A stretch of DNA of 64,000 nucleotides from Methylorubrum rhodesianum (GTDB lineage: Bacteria > Pseudomonadota > Alphaproteobacteria > Rhizobiales > Beijerinckiaceae), in assembly GCF_014199985.1 (NCBI RefSeq), contig NZ_JACHOS010000009.1:1-64000 (forward strand), written 5' to 3'. The notes under the pieces are model-generated. The model was not told the origin of the DNA. It searched no databases and saw only the letters and a program-made list of their open reading frames with translations. Position 1 is the stretch's first letter, and the number at the start of each line of letters is the position of its first letter. Both the position numbers and the translations under genes were made by a program. Shown here piece by piece: positions 45,446 through 54,279 of the stretch.

Positions 45446-46156
45446 CTAGCCGAGCTGCTCGATCATTCCGTCACGGATCGTCACCCGGCGATCCATGCGG
45501 GCGGCGAGCTCCATGTTGTGGGTCGCGATCAGGGCGGCGAGACCCGAGGCGCGCACGAGCTGGAGCAGGATGTTGAAGACCCGTCCCGAGGTCTGCGGGT
45601 CGAGGTTGCCCGTGGGCTCGTCGGCGAGCAGCAGGCGCGGACCATTGGCGACGGCGCGGGCGATGGCGACGCGCTGCTGCTCGCCACCCGAGAGTTCGGC
45701 CGGGCGGTGCGGCAGGCGGTCTTTGAGTCCGAGGAAGCTCAGGAGCTCGGCGGCGCGGGCCTCGGCCTCCTTGCGGGCGAGGCCGCGGATGAGCTGGGGC
45801 AGCACCACGTTCTCCAGCGCCGAGAACTCGGGCAGCAGGTGGTGGAACTGGTAGACGAAGCCCATCTCCTCGCGCCGCAGGCGGGTGCGCTCGGCATCCG
45901 ACATCGCCGCCGTCGGCTGGCCGCCGATATAGACCTCGCCGCCGTCGGGCCGCTCCAAGAGGCCGGCGACGTGGAGCAGCGTCGACTTGCCGGCGCCCGA
46001 AGGGGCCACCAGGGCGACCAGCTCGCCCGGCCAGATCGCCAGATCGGTGCCGCGCAGGATCTCGAGTGCGCCCTCGCCCTGCTGGTAGCGGCGCTGGACG
46101 CCCGCGAAGAACAGGGCCGGCACCGGTTGGGCTGCGCCGGCATTCGTCTGAGCCAT
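45446..46156 (-). CDS. lolD: Lipoprotein-releasing ABC transporter ATP-binding protein
   Basis: ATPase of the LolCDE complex, which extracts lipoproteins from the inner membrane for transfer to LolA. The 236-aa protein has Walker [10 protein letters not shown] (residues 51-59), the signature LSGGEQQR and Walker [13 protein letters not shown], and the LolD-type [12 protein letters not shown] loop after Walker A. It starts 14 bases after the stop of the lolC/E permease and is co-transcribed with it and proS. MacB-type ATPases look similar, but the neighbouring permease settles the identity. Confidence 0.94.
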   Translation of the reverse strand: MAQTNAGAAQPVPALFFAGVQRRYQQGEGALEILRGTDLAIWPGELVALVAPSGAGKSTLLHVAGLLERPDGGEVYIGGQPTAAMSDAERTRLRREEMGFVYQFHHLLPEFSALENVVLPQLIRGLARKEAEARAAELLSFLGLKDRLPHRPAELSGGEQQRVAIARAVANGPRLLLADEPTGNLDPQTSGRVFNILLQLVRASGLAALIATHNMELAARMDRRVTIRDGMIEQLG

Positions 46157-46170
46157 ATCGGGGCGTTCCG

Positions 46171-47490
46171 TCAGCCGTAGCGCAGGGCCTGCACCGGATC
46201 GAGCCGGGCGGCGCGCCAGGAGGGATAAAGGGTCGCCACCAGCGACAGCAGGATCGAGGTGATCACGATGATGACGACCTCGCTCGTGTTCATCTCCGCC
46301 GGGATCTCGGCAAGGAAGCGCACGGTGGGATCCCAGGCGGTGGGAAACAGGGTGCGCTGGATCGGCTTGATGTTAAGGGTGAACAGCACGCCGCCGATCA
46401 GACCGATCGCCGTGCCGACGAGGCCGATCAGCGCTCCGTTGATGAGGAAGACCCGCATGATCGTGCCCGGCGTCGCGCCCATGGTGCGCAGGATCGCGAT
46501 GTCCGAGGACTTGTCGCGCACGAGCAGGATCAACCCCGAGATGATGTTCAGGGTCGCCACGATCACGATGAGGTTGAGGATGAGGAACATCACGTTCCGC
46601 TCCACCTCCAGGGCGCCGAAGAAGGTGCGGTTGGTCTGGCGCCAGTCGGTGAGCAGCACCGGGCGCTCGGCCGCCATCTCCAGCGGCTCACGCATCTCGC
46701 CGACCGCGTCGGCGTCGTCGAGATAGATCTCGATCACGCTGACATCGCCGTCGCGGTTGAAGAAGGCCTGCGCCTCGGTGAGCGGCATGAAGGCCATGGT
46801 GGTGTCGAAATCGGTCACGCCGATCTCGAAGATCGCCTTGACGGTGTAGGTCTTGGTCCGCGGCGCCGTGCCGAACGGGGTGCTCGCGCCCTTGGGCGTC
46901 GAGAGCGTCACCTGATCGCCCGCCTGGAGGCCGAGGGCGTCGGCGAGCCTCTTGCCGAGCGCGACGCCCTGGCCGTCGTCGAAGCCCTCCAGCGTGCCGC
47001 TCTTGATGGCGCCGGAGACCGCCGGGATCTTCGGCAGGTCGGCCTCGCGCACGCCGCGCACCAGCACGCCGGAGCCGCCATAGGGCGAGGAGGCGAAGGC
47101 CTGTCCCTGGACCATCGGCACGACCGCGCGCACGCCGGCGACCTTCTCCAGCCGGTCGGAGAGATCGACGTAGTCGGTGAAGAGCCGGTCGATCGGCGCG
47201 GCGAAGACGTGGCCGTTGAGGCCGATGATCTTGGAGCGCAGCTCGGTGCGGAAGCCGTTCATCACCGACAGCACGATGATGAGGGTGGCGACCCCCACCG
47301 CGATGCCGAGCACCGAGAACAGGGCGACCACCGACACGCCGCCGCCCCGGCGCCGCGCCCGCAGGTAGCGGCCGGCGATGATCCACTCGAACCCTGCGAA
47401 GGGCGGCGTCGACGCGCTCGCGCGGGCGTTCTTCAGCCGTGCCAGGACGCCCCGCAGGGAGATACCAGCCTTACCCAACGCGAGCGCCAT
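46171..47490 (-). CDS. lolC: Lipoprotein-releasing ABC transporter permease (LolC/E family)
   Basis: A 439-aa inner-membrane permease with one N-terminal helix ([20 protein letters not shown]), a large periplasmic domain (about residues 75-275) and three C-terminal helices ending [19 protein letters not shown]. Many alphaproteobacteria have one such gene, forming a homodimer in place of LolC/LolE, and here too only one is present. ATG 47490 is 12 bases behind the proS stop. The protein receives lipoproteins and passes them to LolA through its periplasmic part. Confidence 0.93.
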   Translation of the reverse strand: MALALGKAGISLRGVLARLKNARASASTPPFAGFEWIIAGRYLRARRRGGGVSVVALFSVLGIAVGVATLIIVLSVMNGFRTELRSKIIGLNGHVFAAPIDRLFTDYVDLSDRLEKVAGVRAVVPMVQGQAFASSPYGGSGVLVRGVREADLPKIPAVSGAIKSGTLEGFDDGQGVALGKRLADALGLQAGDQVTLSTPKGASTPFGTAPRTKTYTVKAIFEIGVTDFDTTMAFMPLTEAQAFFNRDGDVSVIEIYLDDADAVGEMREPLEMAAERPVLLTDWRQTNRTFFGALEVERNVMFLILNLIVIVATLNIISGLILLVRDKSSDIAILRTMGATPGTIMRVFLINGALIGLVGTAIGLIGGVLFTLNIKPIQRTLFPTAWDPTVRFLAEIPAEMNTSEVVIIVITSILLSLVATLYPSWRAARLDPVQALRYG

Positions 47491-47502
47491 CGCGGCCGGT
47501 CC

Positions 47503-48828
47503 TCAGACGCGCCGGATCCGGGCGGGCAGATCGACCGGGTCGAGGGTCTCGCGCTCCCCGCTGGCGCGGCGCTTCAACTCGACCTTGCCCTCCGCCAAGC
47601 CCTTCGGGCCGACGATCACCTGCCAGGGCAGACCGATCAGGTCGGCGGTGGCGAACTTGGCGCCCGGTCTCTCGTCGCGATCGTCGTAGAGCACCGAGAG
47701 GCCGGCGGTTTCCAGCGCCGCCTGGATCTCGCCGCAGGCCGCGTCGCAGGCGGAGTCGCCGACCTTGAGGTTGATCAACGCCACGTCGAACGGGGCGATC
47801 GCGTCCGGCCAGATGATGCCGGCCTCGTCGTGGCTCGCCTCGATCGTCGCCGCCACGAGCCGGCTCGGGCCGATGCCGTAGGAGCCCATATGCACCGGCC
47901 GCTCCTGCCCGTCGGGGCCGGTGACGACCGCCTTCATCGGCGTCGAATACTTGGTGCCGAAATAGAAGATGTGGCCGACCTCGATGCCGCGGGCGGAGAG
48001 GCGCGAGGCCTCCGGCACCTCGGCGAACACCGCCTCGTCGTGCATCTCATCGGTGGCGGCGTAGTGCGAGGTCCAGGAGTCGACGACGCCCTGCAGCCCG
48101 GGGACGTCGTCGAAATCAACGGACGGGGGCGGCACCGGCATGTCGAGATAGGCGCGGTCGCAGAAGACCTCGCTCTCGCCGGTCTTGGCCAGGATGATGA
48201 ATTCGTGGCTGAGGTCGCCGCCGATGGGACCGGTATCGGCGCGCATCGGGATCGCCCGCAGGCCCAGCCTTTCGAAGGTGCGGAGATAGGAGACGAAGAC
48301 CTTGTTGTAGGAGTGGCGCGAGGCGGCCTGATCGAGGTCGAACGAGTAGCCGTCCTTCATCAGGAACTCGCGCGAGCGCATGGTGCCGAAGCGCGGACGC
48401 ACCTCGTCGCGGAACTTCCACGAGATCTGGTAGAGGTTCTTCGGCAGGTCCTTGTAGGAGCGGGCGCTCGCGCGGAAGATCTCGGTCACGACCTCTTCCG
48501 CCGTCGGGCCGTAGAGCAGGTCACGCTCGTGCCGGTCCTTCAACCGCAGCATCTCCTTGCCGTAGGCCTCGTAGCGGCCGGACTCGCGCCAGAGATCGGC
48601 CGCCTGGATCGTCGGCATCAGGATTTCGATGGCGCCCGCGCGATCCTGCTCGGCGCGGATCACGTCGCAGACCTTGTTGAGGACGCGCAGACCCAGCGGC
48701 AGCCACGCGTAGATGCCGGCCGCCTCCTGGCGGATCATGCCGGCACGCAACATCAGGCGATGCGAGATGATCTCCGCTTCCTTGGGCGTCTCGCGCAGGA
48801 TCGGCAGGAAGTAGCGGGAGAGACGCAT
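47503..48828 (-). CDS. proS: Prolyl-tRNA synthetase, short alphaproteobacterial type
   Basis: Charges tRNA(Pro) with proline. The 441-aa protein is class II ([20 protein letters not shown] at the start; motif 2 [22 protein letters not shown] in the segment near residue 140; motif 3 [13 protein letters not shown]) with an anticodon-binding domain at the end ([20 protein letters not shown]). The editing insertion of E. coli-type ProRS (572 aa) is absent, as usual for alphaproteobacteria. ATG 48828 has AAGG 7 bases upstream; longer frames upstream are not credible. It heads a proS-lolC-lolD transcript. Confidence 0.95.
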   Translation of the reverse strand: MRLSRYFLPILRETPKEAEIISHRLMLRAGMIRQEAAGIYAWLPLGLRVLNKVCDVIRAEQDRAGAIEILMPTIQAADLWRESGRYEAYGKEMLRLKDRHERDLLYGPTAEEVVTEIFRASARSYKDLPKNLYQISWKFRDEVRPRFGTMRSREFLMKDGYSFDLDQAASRHSYNKVFVSYLRTFERLGLRAIPMRADTGPIGGDLSHEFIILAKTGESEVFCDRAYLDMPVPPPSVDFDDVPGLQGVVDSWTSHYAATDEMHDEAVFAEVPEASRLSARGIEVGHIFYFGTKYSTPMKAVVTGPDGQERPVHMGSYGIGPSRLVAATIEASHDEAGIIWPDAIAPFDVALINLKVGDSACDAACGEIQAALETAGLSVLYDDRDERPGAKFATADLIGLPWQVIVGPKGLAEGKVELKRRASGERETLDPVDLPARIRRV

Positions 48829-49057
48829 CGTTGGACCTTGGAAGAGGGCAGGCGCGGCCAGCGGAGGAGCTAGGCCAGCGTGCAGGGGGACACAACACAT
48901 TGCCCCCGCAAAACACAAGCGCCCGGCGAACACAGGATCGGCCTGCAATACGGCGGAACGAAGCCGGCGAAGCGCCGGCGGACAGCGTCGTTGGCCGGGT
49001 AAGAAGGCCGTTTGCCGCGTGTCTTGCAAAAAAGCGCCGCGAACCGTCTCTGGCCTG

Positions 49058-49086
49058 ATGACAAAGAGAAATCTTCTTCCTATAAG
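49058..49086 (+). promoter_or_regulatory. Strong sigma-70-like promoter upstream of a possible small RNA
   Basis: ATGACA (49058-49063), a 17-base spacer and TATAAG (49081-49086). Both hexamers match the consensus at five of six positions. No gene on this strand begins within the next 200 bases, while a strong terminator lies at 49211-49241. Confidence 0.6.
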
Positions 49087-49091
49087 CAGCG

Positions 49092-49241
49092 CCGTGATGG
49101 TCGCAGCCCACGAGGCAGCGCACGGTCCGAGTCTTGGGAGGAACAATCAGCCAACGCGCCGCAAGCAATGCGCGACATAAATCAGGCTGAAAAATACTTC
49201 GGTTTTCCAAAGCAAGGCCTCGTGCCTTGCTTTTTGTTTTT
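49092..49241 (+). ncRNA. Candidate small RNA of about 150 nt between proS and the DUF1467 gene
   Basis: The interval runs from the expected start site of the promoter at 49058-49086 to the terminator T-run. It has no ribosome-binding site followed by a start codon at proper distance, although GGGAGGA at 49137-49143 is conspicuous and could be an anti-ribosomal or antisense pairing segment. A stem-loop GAAAA/TTTTC is predicted around 49189-49207 ahead of the terminator. Its composition is less GC-rich than the coding DNA. It is antisense to nothing annotated. I do not recognise 6S, SRP, tmRNA or RNase P RNA in it. Confidence 0.45.
49211..49241 (+). terminator. Rho-independent terminator
   Basis: AGCAAGGC-CTCGT-GCCTTGCT, a perfect 8-bp stem, is followed by a T-rich run (TTTTTGTTTTTG). 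This is the clearest intrinsic terminator in the window. It points rightward, whereas both neighbouring protein genes (proS and DUF1467) point leftward, so it must end a transcript of its own. Confidence 0.9.
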
Positions 49242-49303
49242 GCACCGAACTCGCCCCGTAGTTGGCTCGATATCCAGCCCCGGGCGACGTGCAGCTTTCG
49301 CCG

Positions 49304-49642
49304 CTACAGGCGGGCCAACGGGAAGATCAGCAGCGCCGCGAAGAACGCCACGGCGGCCAGGAGAGTCGTCAGCAGGGCCTTCTCGCGCAGGCGCGGGCTC
49401 GCAGGTGCGCCTGGATCCTGACCGGGCACGATCCGCTGCGGGTCGGCCTCGGCGGCATTGCCCAGCGGCAGGATCGCGAACAGGAAGGTCCACCACAGGA
49501 CGAAGTAGAGCGCCAGGGCGCCGAATACCGTCAGTTCGAACCCCTTGACGGCCACCGTCGCGAACAGCGCGATCAGCACGGCCACCGCCAGCAGGGTCAG
49601 CGGAGTCGAGGCGGTCAGGGTGCGAAGAAGCGAGCGGGACAT
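49304..49642 (-). CDS. DUF1467 family membrane protein
   Basis: A 112-aa inner-membrane protein with three hydrophobic segments (about residues 14-32, 37-58 and 88-110). The centre, ALYFVLWWTFLFAILPLG, is the hallmark of DUF1467. An extra N-terminal helix precedes it compared with the usual 85-95-aa members. The gene follows mce by 70 bases on the same strand, the position it holds throughout Rhizobiales between mce and proS. Function is unknown; conservation next to mce hints at a membrane role unrelated to the enzyme. Confidence 0.85.
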   Translation of the reverse strand: MSRSLLRTLTASTPLTLLAVAVLIALFATVAVKGFELTVFGALALYFVLWWTFLFAILPLGNAAEADPQRIVPGQDPGAPASPRLREKALLTTLLAAVAFFAALLIFPLARL

Positions 49643-49712
49643 CGTTTTCGAACAGCCGGGGGAACGGCCGGGCCTGCGCCCGGCCGAAGGAATTTCAATC
49701 GGACGCGGCTTC

Positions 49713-50117
49713 TCAGACCTGCTCCAGCTCTACCAGCGTCCCGAGGAAGTCCTTGGGATGGAGAAAGATCACCGGCTTGCCGTGGGCGCCGATCTTCGGC
49801 TCGCCGGTGCCGAGCACACGCGCGCCGGCCGCCTTCATCTGGTCACGGGCGGCGATGATGTCCTCCACCTCGTAGCAGACGTGATGGATGCCCCCGGCCG
49901 GGTTCTTGTCGACGAAGCCCTGGATGGTCGAGTTCTCGCCAAGCGGCGACATCAGCTCGACCTTGCTGTTGGGCAGTTCCACGAACACCACCGTCACGCC
50001 GTGCTCCGGCTGCGGCAGCGGCTCGGTCACCTTGGCGCCGAGCGTGTCGCGGTAGACCGCGGTCGCCGCATCGAGGTCCTTCACCGCGATGGCGACGTGA
50101 TTGAGCCGTCCGATCAT
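49713..50117 (-). CDS. mce: Methylmalonyl-CoA/ethylmalonyl-CoA epimerase
   Basis: A 134-aa vicinal-oxygen-chelate enzyme that interconverts the 2R and 2S forms of methylmalonyl-CoA, and in the ethylmalonyl-CoA pathway also of ethylmalonyl-CoA. Probable metal ligands are His7 (RLNHVAIAV), Glu54 (KVELMSP), His79 (GGIHHVCYEV) and Glu130 (GTLVELEQV). The length is typical. In serine-cycle methylotrophs this step is part of glyoxylate regeneration, which makes the gene central to C1 and C2 growth. It is co-directional with rnj, from which a palindromic repeat separates it. Confidence 0.93.
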   Translation of the reverse strand: MIGRLNHVAIAVKDLDAATAVYRDTLGAKVTEPLPQPEHGVTVVFVELPNSKVELMSPLGENSTIQGFVDKNPAGGIHHVCYEVEDIIAARDQMKAAGARVLGTGEPKIGAHGKPVIFLHPKDFLGTLVELEQV

Positions 50118-50145
50118 TCTTGTCTCCTCCCTGCCCGAACCCGAT

Positions 50146-50241
50146 CCCGTCGCTGCGAGCGGCAGCGAAGCGATCCAGCGGCGCGCGATCTCCGGACGCG
50201 CGGAGCGCTGGATTGCTTCGGCCTCACCTCGCCACGACGGG
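50146..50241. repeat. 96-bp palindromic element between rnj and mce
   Basis: Inverted repeat with inner arms AGCGAAGCGATCCAGCG (50164-50180) and CGCTGGATTGCTTCGGC (50206-50222), 15 of 17 pairs. The ends CCGTCGCTGCGAG and CCTCGCCACGACGG also pair. It is the same class as the element at 40190-40281. It lies in the rnj–mce gap, within what appears to be a single transcription unit, and could stabilise or end the mRNA. Confidence 0.82.
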
Positions 50242-50249
50242 AGAGCCTA

Positions 50250-51923
50250 TCACACCTCCACAACCTGCACGTGGCAGGCGGGCTTCTTGCCCCAGACCTC
50301 GTTGACGGCGGAGCGCACGGCGCGATCGACCGCGATCTCCACGGCCTCCGAGTCCTTCATCTTGCCGCGCGACAGGCCGTTGATCGTCCGGTTGACCGTA
50401 TCGACGACGGTGTCGAGCAGGGGCTCGCCGTCGCGGCCGCGATTGGGCAGTCCCATGATGTCCACCGCCGGCTCGCCGGCCATCTCGCCACGCTCGTCGA
50501 TGGCGAGCGCCACGGAGACGATGCCGGTCTGGGCGAGCTTGCGCCGCTCGGGGATCGCCCGGTCCTTGGCGTCGATGAGGACGTTGCCGTCCTTGTAGAG
50601 CCGGCCGGCGCGGACGTGCTCGACCACCTCCGGCTTGCCCGGCGCGAGGCGCACGACCGCGCCGTTACGGGCCTTCACCACGGTCTCGACGCCCTGCGAG
50701 CGGGCGAAACGCGCGTGCTCGTCGAGATGCAGGGCCTCGCCATGGACGGGCACCACCGCCTTCGGCCGGGTCCACGAATACATCGCCACCATCTCCTCGC
50801 GGCGGGGATGGCCGGAGACGTGGACGAGTTCGGTGCGGTCGGTGATGACCTCGATGCCGTCCTCGATCAGGTCGTTGATGATGGCGCCGACGTCCCGCTC
50901 GTTGCCGGGGATGGCGCGCGAGGAGAAGATCACCCGGTCGCCGGCGGTCAGCGAGATTGCCGGATGGTCGTGGCGCGAGACCCGCGACATGGCCGCCCGC
51001 GGTTCGCCCTGCGAGCCCGTGAGCAGGCAGACGACCTTGTCGCGCGGGACGTGGGAGTAGGAATCGGCCGTGAGGAAGTCCGGCAGACCGTCGAGGTAGC
51101 CGCATTCGCGGGCGACATCGATGACCCGGTCCATGGCCCGCCCAACCGCGATGACCTGACGGCCGCAGGCCTGGGCGGCCTCCGCCACCGCACGGATGCG
51201 GGCGACGTTGGAGGCGAAAGTCGTCACCGCGACGCGGTGCGGCGCGTTCTCGATCAGCTTGCGCAGGGTCGCCGAGACCTCGGCCTCGCTCGGCGAACGG
51301 CCCTCGCGCAGCACGTTGGTCGAGTCGCAGACGAGCGCCAAGATGCCCTCGTCGCCGAGCGCGGTGAAGGCCTCCGGCGAGGTCGAGTCGCCGGCCACCG
51401 GCGTGTCGTCGAGCTTCCAGTCACCGGTATGCAGCACGAGGCCGTGCTCGGTGCGGATCGCCACCGCGTTCGACTCGGGGATCGAATGCGCCACCGGCAC
51501 GAACTCGATCTCGAACGGCCCGACCGTGACGCGCCGGCCCGGCTTGATCTCGCGCAGATCGACCTTCGGCGCGCCGGGCTCGGAGAGGCGGCGGGTTTCC
51601 AGAAGCTGCTTGGCGAAACGCGTGGCGTAGACCGGAGCCTTGAGCCGCGGCCACAGCTCCGAGATCGCGCCGATATGGTCCTCGTGCGCGTGGGTGATGA
51701 AGATGCCCAGGAGATCCTTCTTGCGCTCCTCGATGAAGGTGAGGTCGGGGAACATCAGGTCGACGCCCGGCAGCCCTTCCTCGCCGGCAAAACCCATTCC
51801 GCAATCGACCATGATCCATTTGCGCTGCCGCTCCGGTCCGATCCCGTAGAGGCCCGCATTCATCCCGATCTCGCCCACGCCGCCGAGCGGCACGAAGACG
51901 AGTTCGTCCTGCCGTGTCGTCAT
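50250..51923 (-). CDS. rnj: Ribonuclease J
   Basis: A 557-aa metallo-beta-lactamase/beta-CASP ribonuclease with 5' exonuclease and endonuclease activity in mRNA turnover and rRNA maturation. The zinc-binding motif THAHEDHIGA begins at residue 77; the beta-CASP segment carries VSGHPRREEMVAMYSW. The usual C-terminal domain is present at normal length. The start MTTRQDELVFVPLGGVGEIGMN is typical of RNase J. It is 19 bases downstream of birA in the nuo–birA–rnj unit. Confidence 0.94.
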   Translation of the reverse strand: MTTRQDELVFVPLGGVGEIGMNAGLYGIGPERQRKWIMVDCGMGFAGEEGLPGVDLMFPDLTFIEERKKDLLGIFITHAHEDHIGAISELWPRLKAPVYATRFAKQLLETRRLSEPGAPKVDLREIKPGRRVTVGPFEIEFVPVAHSIPESNAVAIRTEHGLVLHTGDWKLDDTPVAGDSTSPEAFTALGDEGILALVCDSTNVLREGRSPSEAEVSATLRKLIENAPHRVAVTTFASNVARIRAVAEAAQACGRQVIAVGRAMDRVIDVARECGYLDGLPDFLTADSYSHVPRDKVVCLLTGSQGEPRAAMSRVSRHDHPAISLTAGDRVIFSSRAIPGNERDVGAIINDLIEDGIEVITDRTELVHVSGHPRREEMVAMYSWTRPKAVVPVHGEALHLDEHARFARSQGVETVVKARNGAVVRLAPGKPEVVEHVRAGRLYKDGNVLIDAKDRAIPERRKLAQTGIVSVALAIDERGEMAGEPAVDIMGLPNRGRDGEPLLDTVVDTVNRTINGLSRGKMKDSEAVEIAVDRAVRSAVNEVWGKKPACHVQVVEV

Positions 51924-51942
51924 CTTGTCCGTCTATCCAGTC

Positions 51943-52833
51943 TCAGGCCGCCGTCGCGGCACTTCCGAAATGCACCTCGCCCGCCGTCACGGTTCGTCGG
52001 GTTCCGTCCGGGGCGAGGATCACGAGCCGCCCCCCCTCGTCGATCGTTTCAAAGATGCCCGTCAGCGTGGCCTCGGCCATGCGAACCGAAACGGGGGCTC
52101 CTACCCCCGCCGCGCGCTCCAGCCACCGCCGCCGGATATTCGAGAATCCGCGCCCCTTGTTCCAGATCCGGACGGCTTCGACAAACCGTTCCGACAGGAT
52201 TTCGAAGAGCATCGGCGCATCCGCCGCGGAAAACGACGCGAGCGCCACCGCCGGATAGGGCAAGCCTTCGGGCGCGGCCGCGACGTTCACACCGAAACCG
52301 ACGACGACGGCGCGCCGCCCGCCCGGCAGCGTCTCGGCCTCGAGCAGGATGCCCGCGAGCTTCGCACCGCCCGCGAGAACGTCGTTCGGCCATTTCAGAT
52401 GGATGGTATCGGAGGCGCAAGCAATGCCCTGCGGCAGCAGCGCATCTCCTCGTTCCGCTTGCGGAGTGAGGGCTTCGGCGACCTCGTCGTCGCACCCCTC
52501 ACTCCGTGTGCCGGAAGAGGGGCTCAGACGACAGCAATCCCTGATCGCATCGACCAGCGCCACACCGGCCACGAACCCCAGGGTCGCGATCATCTCCGGC
52601 GCGACCCCTGCCACCGGCAGCAGCAGGCTCGCGGCGAGGTTGCCCTCCGGCGAGGTCCAGGCATTGCCGCGGCGGCCACGGCCGGCCTCCTGGCGGCGGG
52701 TCGTCACCCAGAGCGGGCCCGCCTCGCCCTCCTGGGCGAGGCGCAGCGCCTCGCTGTTGGTCGAATCGAGCCGGTCGTGGCTGTGGAGCCGGTGTCCCTC
52801 GGACCGGGCCGCTTGGCTTAAGCGGAACTGCAT
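51943..52833 (-). CDS. birA: Biotin-[acetyl-CoA-carboxylase] ligase with an in-frame insertion
   Basis: A 296-aa biotin protein ligase that attaches biotin to carboxylase carriers; in this organism the acetyl-/propionyl-CoA carboxylases are likely targets. The motifs GRGRRGNAW (residues 51-59) and HLKWPNDV (145-152) are intact. There is no N-terminal helix-turn-helix, so it is the non-repressor class. About 44 residues (99-142) between VALVDAIRD and the KWPND motif have no counterpart in other BirA proteins that I know. They include CRLSPSSGTRSEG and are encoded by DNA with a perfect 11-bp inverted repeat. It lies between rnj and nuoN, 6 bases from the nuoN stop. Confidence 0.92.
   Translation of the reverse strand: MQFRLSQAARSEGHRLHSHDRLDSTNSEALRLAQEGEAGPLWVTTRRQEAGRGRRGNAWTSPEGNLAASLLLPVAGVAPEMIATLGFVAGVALVDAIRDCCRLSPSSGTRSEGCDDEVAEALTPQAERGDALLPQGIACASDTIHLKWPNDVLAGGAKLAGILLEAETLPGGRRAVVVGFGVNVAAAPEGLPYPAVALASFSAADAPMLFEILSERFVEAVRIWNKGRGFSNIRRRWLERAAGVGAPVSVRMAEATLTGIFETIDEGGRLVILAPDGTRRTVTAGEVHFGSAATAA
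52462..52506. repeat. Palindromic element inside the birA coding sequence
   Basis: CGGAGTGAGGG (52462-52472) and its perfect reverse complement CCCTCACTCCG (52496-52506) flank a 23-base loop. The whole extra segment in birA spans about 52408-52539, a multiple of three bases, so the frame is kept. The layout recalls Rickettsia palindromic elements inserted in genes. Confidence 0.75.
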
Positions 52834-52839
52834 CCGCCT

Positions 52840-54279
52840 TTAGAACAGCGCCCGGGCGGCGTCGCCCGCCGCCGCGACAAGCGGGGCCGGGACGAGGAAG
52901 AACAGCACCACGACGGCGCTCGAGACGCCGAGCACGATCGCCGAGCCCGGAGCGATCCGCTCGTAGGGCGCCTTGGCCTCGTCGAAGTACATCACCTTGA
53001 CGAGGCGCAGGTAGTAGAAGGCGCCGACGACGGAGGTCACGACACCGACCACGGCGAGCGTCACCAGCCCCGCCTGGATCGCGGCGGCGAAGACGTAAAA
53101 CTTCGCGAAGAACCCGGCCAAAGGCGGGATGCCGGCCAGCGAGAACATCATTGCGGCGAGGCAGAAGGCCAGCCACGGATGAGTGCGCGAGAGGCCCGAG
53201 AGATCGTCGATCGTCTCGAACATCGTGTCCTTGCGGCGCAGGGACAGCAGCACCGCGAAGGCGCCGAGCGTCATGGCGAGGTAGATCACCATGTAGACGA
53301 TCACACCGCGCACGCCCTCCTCCGAGCCGGCGGCGAGGCCGATCAGGGCGTAGCCGACATTGCCGATGGAGGAATAGGCCATCAGGCGCTTGATGTTGCG
53401 CTGACCGATCGCGGCGAAGGAGCCCAGCGCCATGGAGGCGATCGAGACGAACACGATGATCTGCTGCCAGACCGCCGTGACGTCGGGGAAGGCGCCGATG
53501 AAGACGCGCACCGTCATCGCCATGGCGGCGACCTTCGGCGCGGAGCCGAAGAAGGCGGTGACCGGCGTCGGCGAGCCCTCGTAGACGTCCGGCGTCCACA
53601 TGTGGAACGGGACCGCCGCGAGCTTGAAGGCGACGCCGGCGGCCACGAACACGATGCCGAGCACGATGCCGAAGCTCGTCGGACCGTTGAGCGCCGTGAC
53701 GATGCCGGGGAACGAGACCGTGCCGGTGAAGCCGTAGACCAGCGAGGCGCCGTAGAGCAGCATGCCGGAGGAGAGCGCACCGAGCACGAAGTACTTCAGG
53801 CCGGCTTCCGTGGACTTCACGTCGTCGCGGTGGAAGGCGGCGATGACGTAGGCGGCAAGGGACTGCAACTCCAGCCCGAGATAGAGCGAGATCAGATCGT
53901 TGGCCGAAGCCATCACCATCATGCCGATGGTGCAGAGCACGATCAGGATCGGGTACTCGAACCGGTCGATGCGCTCGCGCTGGAAATAGTCCCGCGAGAG
54001 CAGGATCGTCGCCGCCGAGCCGATCAGGATCAGCGACTTCATCACCCGCGCGAAGGGGTCGGCGATGAAGGCGCCGTTCAGCGTCGTCACGTTGCCCGTC
54101 TGCGAGACGACGAGGAAGAAGGTGAAGATCAGGAGGATCAGCGCGCCGACATTCACGCCCTCGGACGAACGCTCGCCGCGCCACGCCCCGTAGAGCACGA
54201 GCAGCAGAGCGCCGACGCTCAGGACGATCTCCGGCAGGACCGGCGTGATCGCCGGCAGGACGGACTGGATCGGGGTCAT
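52840..54279 (-). CDS. nuoN: NADH-quinone oxidoreductase subunit N
   Basis: A 479-aa antiporter-like membrane subunit of respiratory complex I with about 14 helices. It contains [17 protein letters not shown], the Lys-bearing [18 protein letters not shown] and [18 protein letters not shown], all typical of NuoN. The start is ATG 54279, overlapping the nuoM stop by 4 bases (ATGA). It is the last nuo gene, followed 6 bases later by birA in the same direction. Confidence 0.95.
   Translation of the reverse strand: MTPIQSVLPAITPVLPEIVLSVGALLLVLYGAWRGERSSEGVNVGALILLIFTFFLVVSQTGNVTTLNGAFIADPFARVMKSLILIGSAATILLSRDYFQRERIDRFEYPILIVLCTIGMMVMASANDLISLYLGLELQSLAAYVIAAFHRDDVKSTEAGLKYFVLGALSSGMLLYGASLVYGFTGTVSFPGIVTALNGPTSFGIVLGIVFVAAGVAFKLAAVPFHMWTPDVYEGSPTPVTAFFGSAPKVAAMAMTVRVFIGAFPDVTAVWQQIIVFVSIASMALGSFAAIGQRNIKRLMAYSSIGNVGYALIGLAAGSEEGVRGVIVYMVIYLAMTLGAFAVLLSLRRKDTMFETIDDLSGLSRTHPWLAFCLAAMMFSLAGIPPLAGFFAKFYVFAAAIQAGLVTLAVVGVVTSVVGAFYYLRLVKVMYFDEAKAPYERIAPGSAIVLGVSSAVVVLFFLVPAPLVAAAGDAARALF

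Noticed and set aside
49545..52469. A 974-codon open frame opposite mce, rnj and birA
   Set aside because: It runs across three clear genes and an intergenic repeat on the other strand and has no ribosome-binding site or domain.
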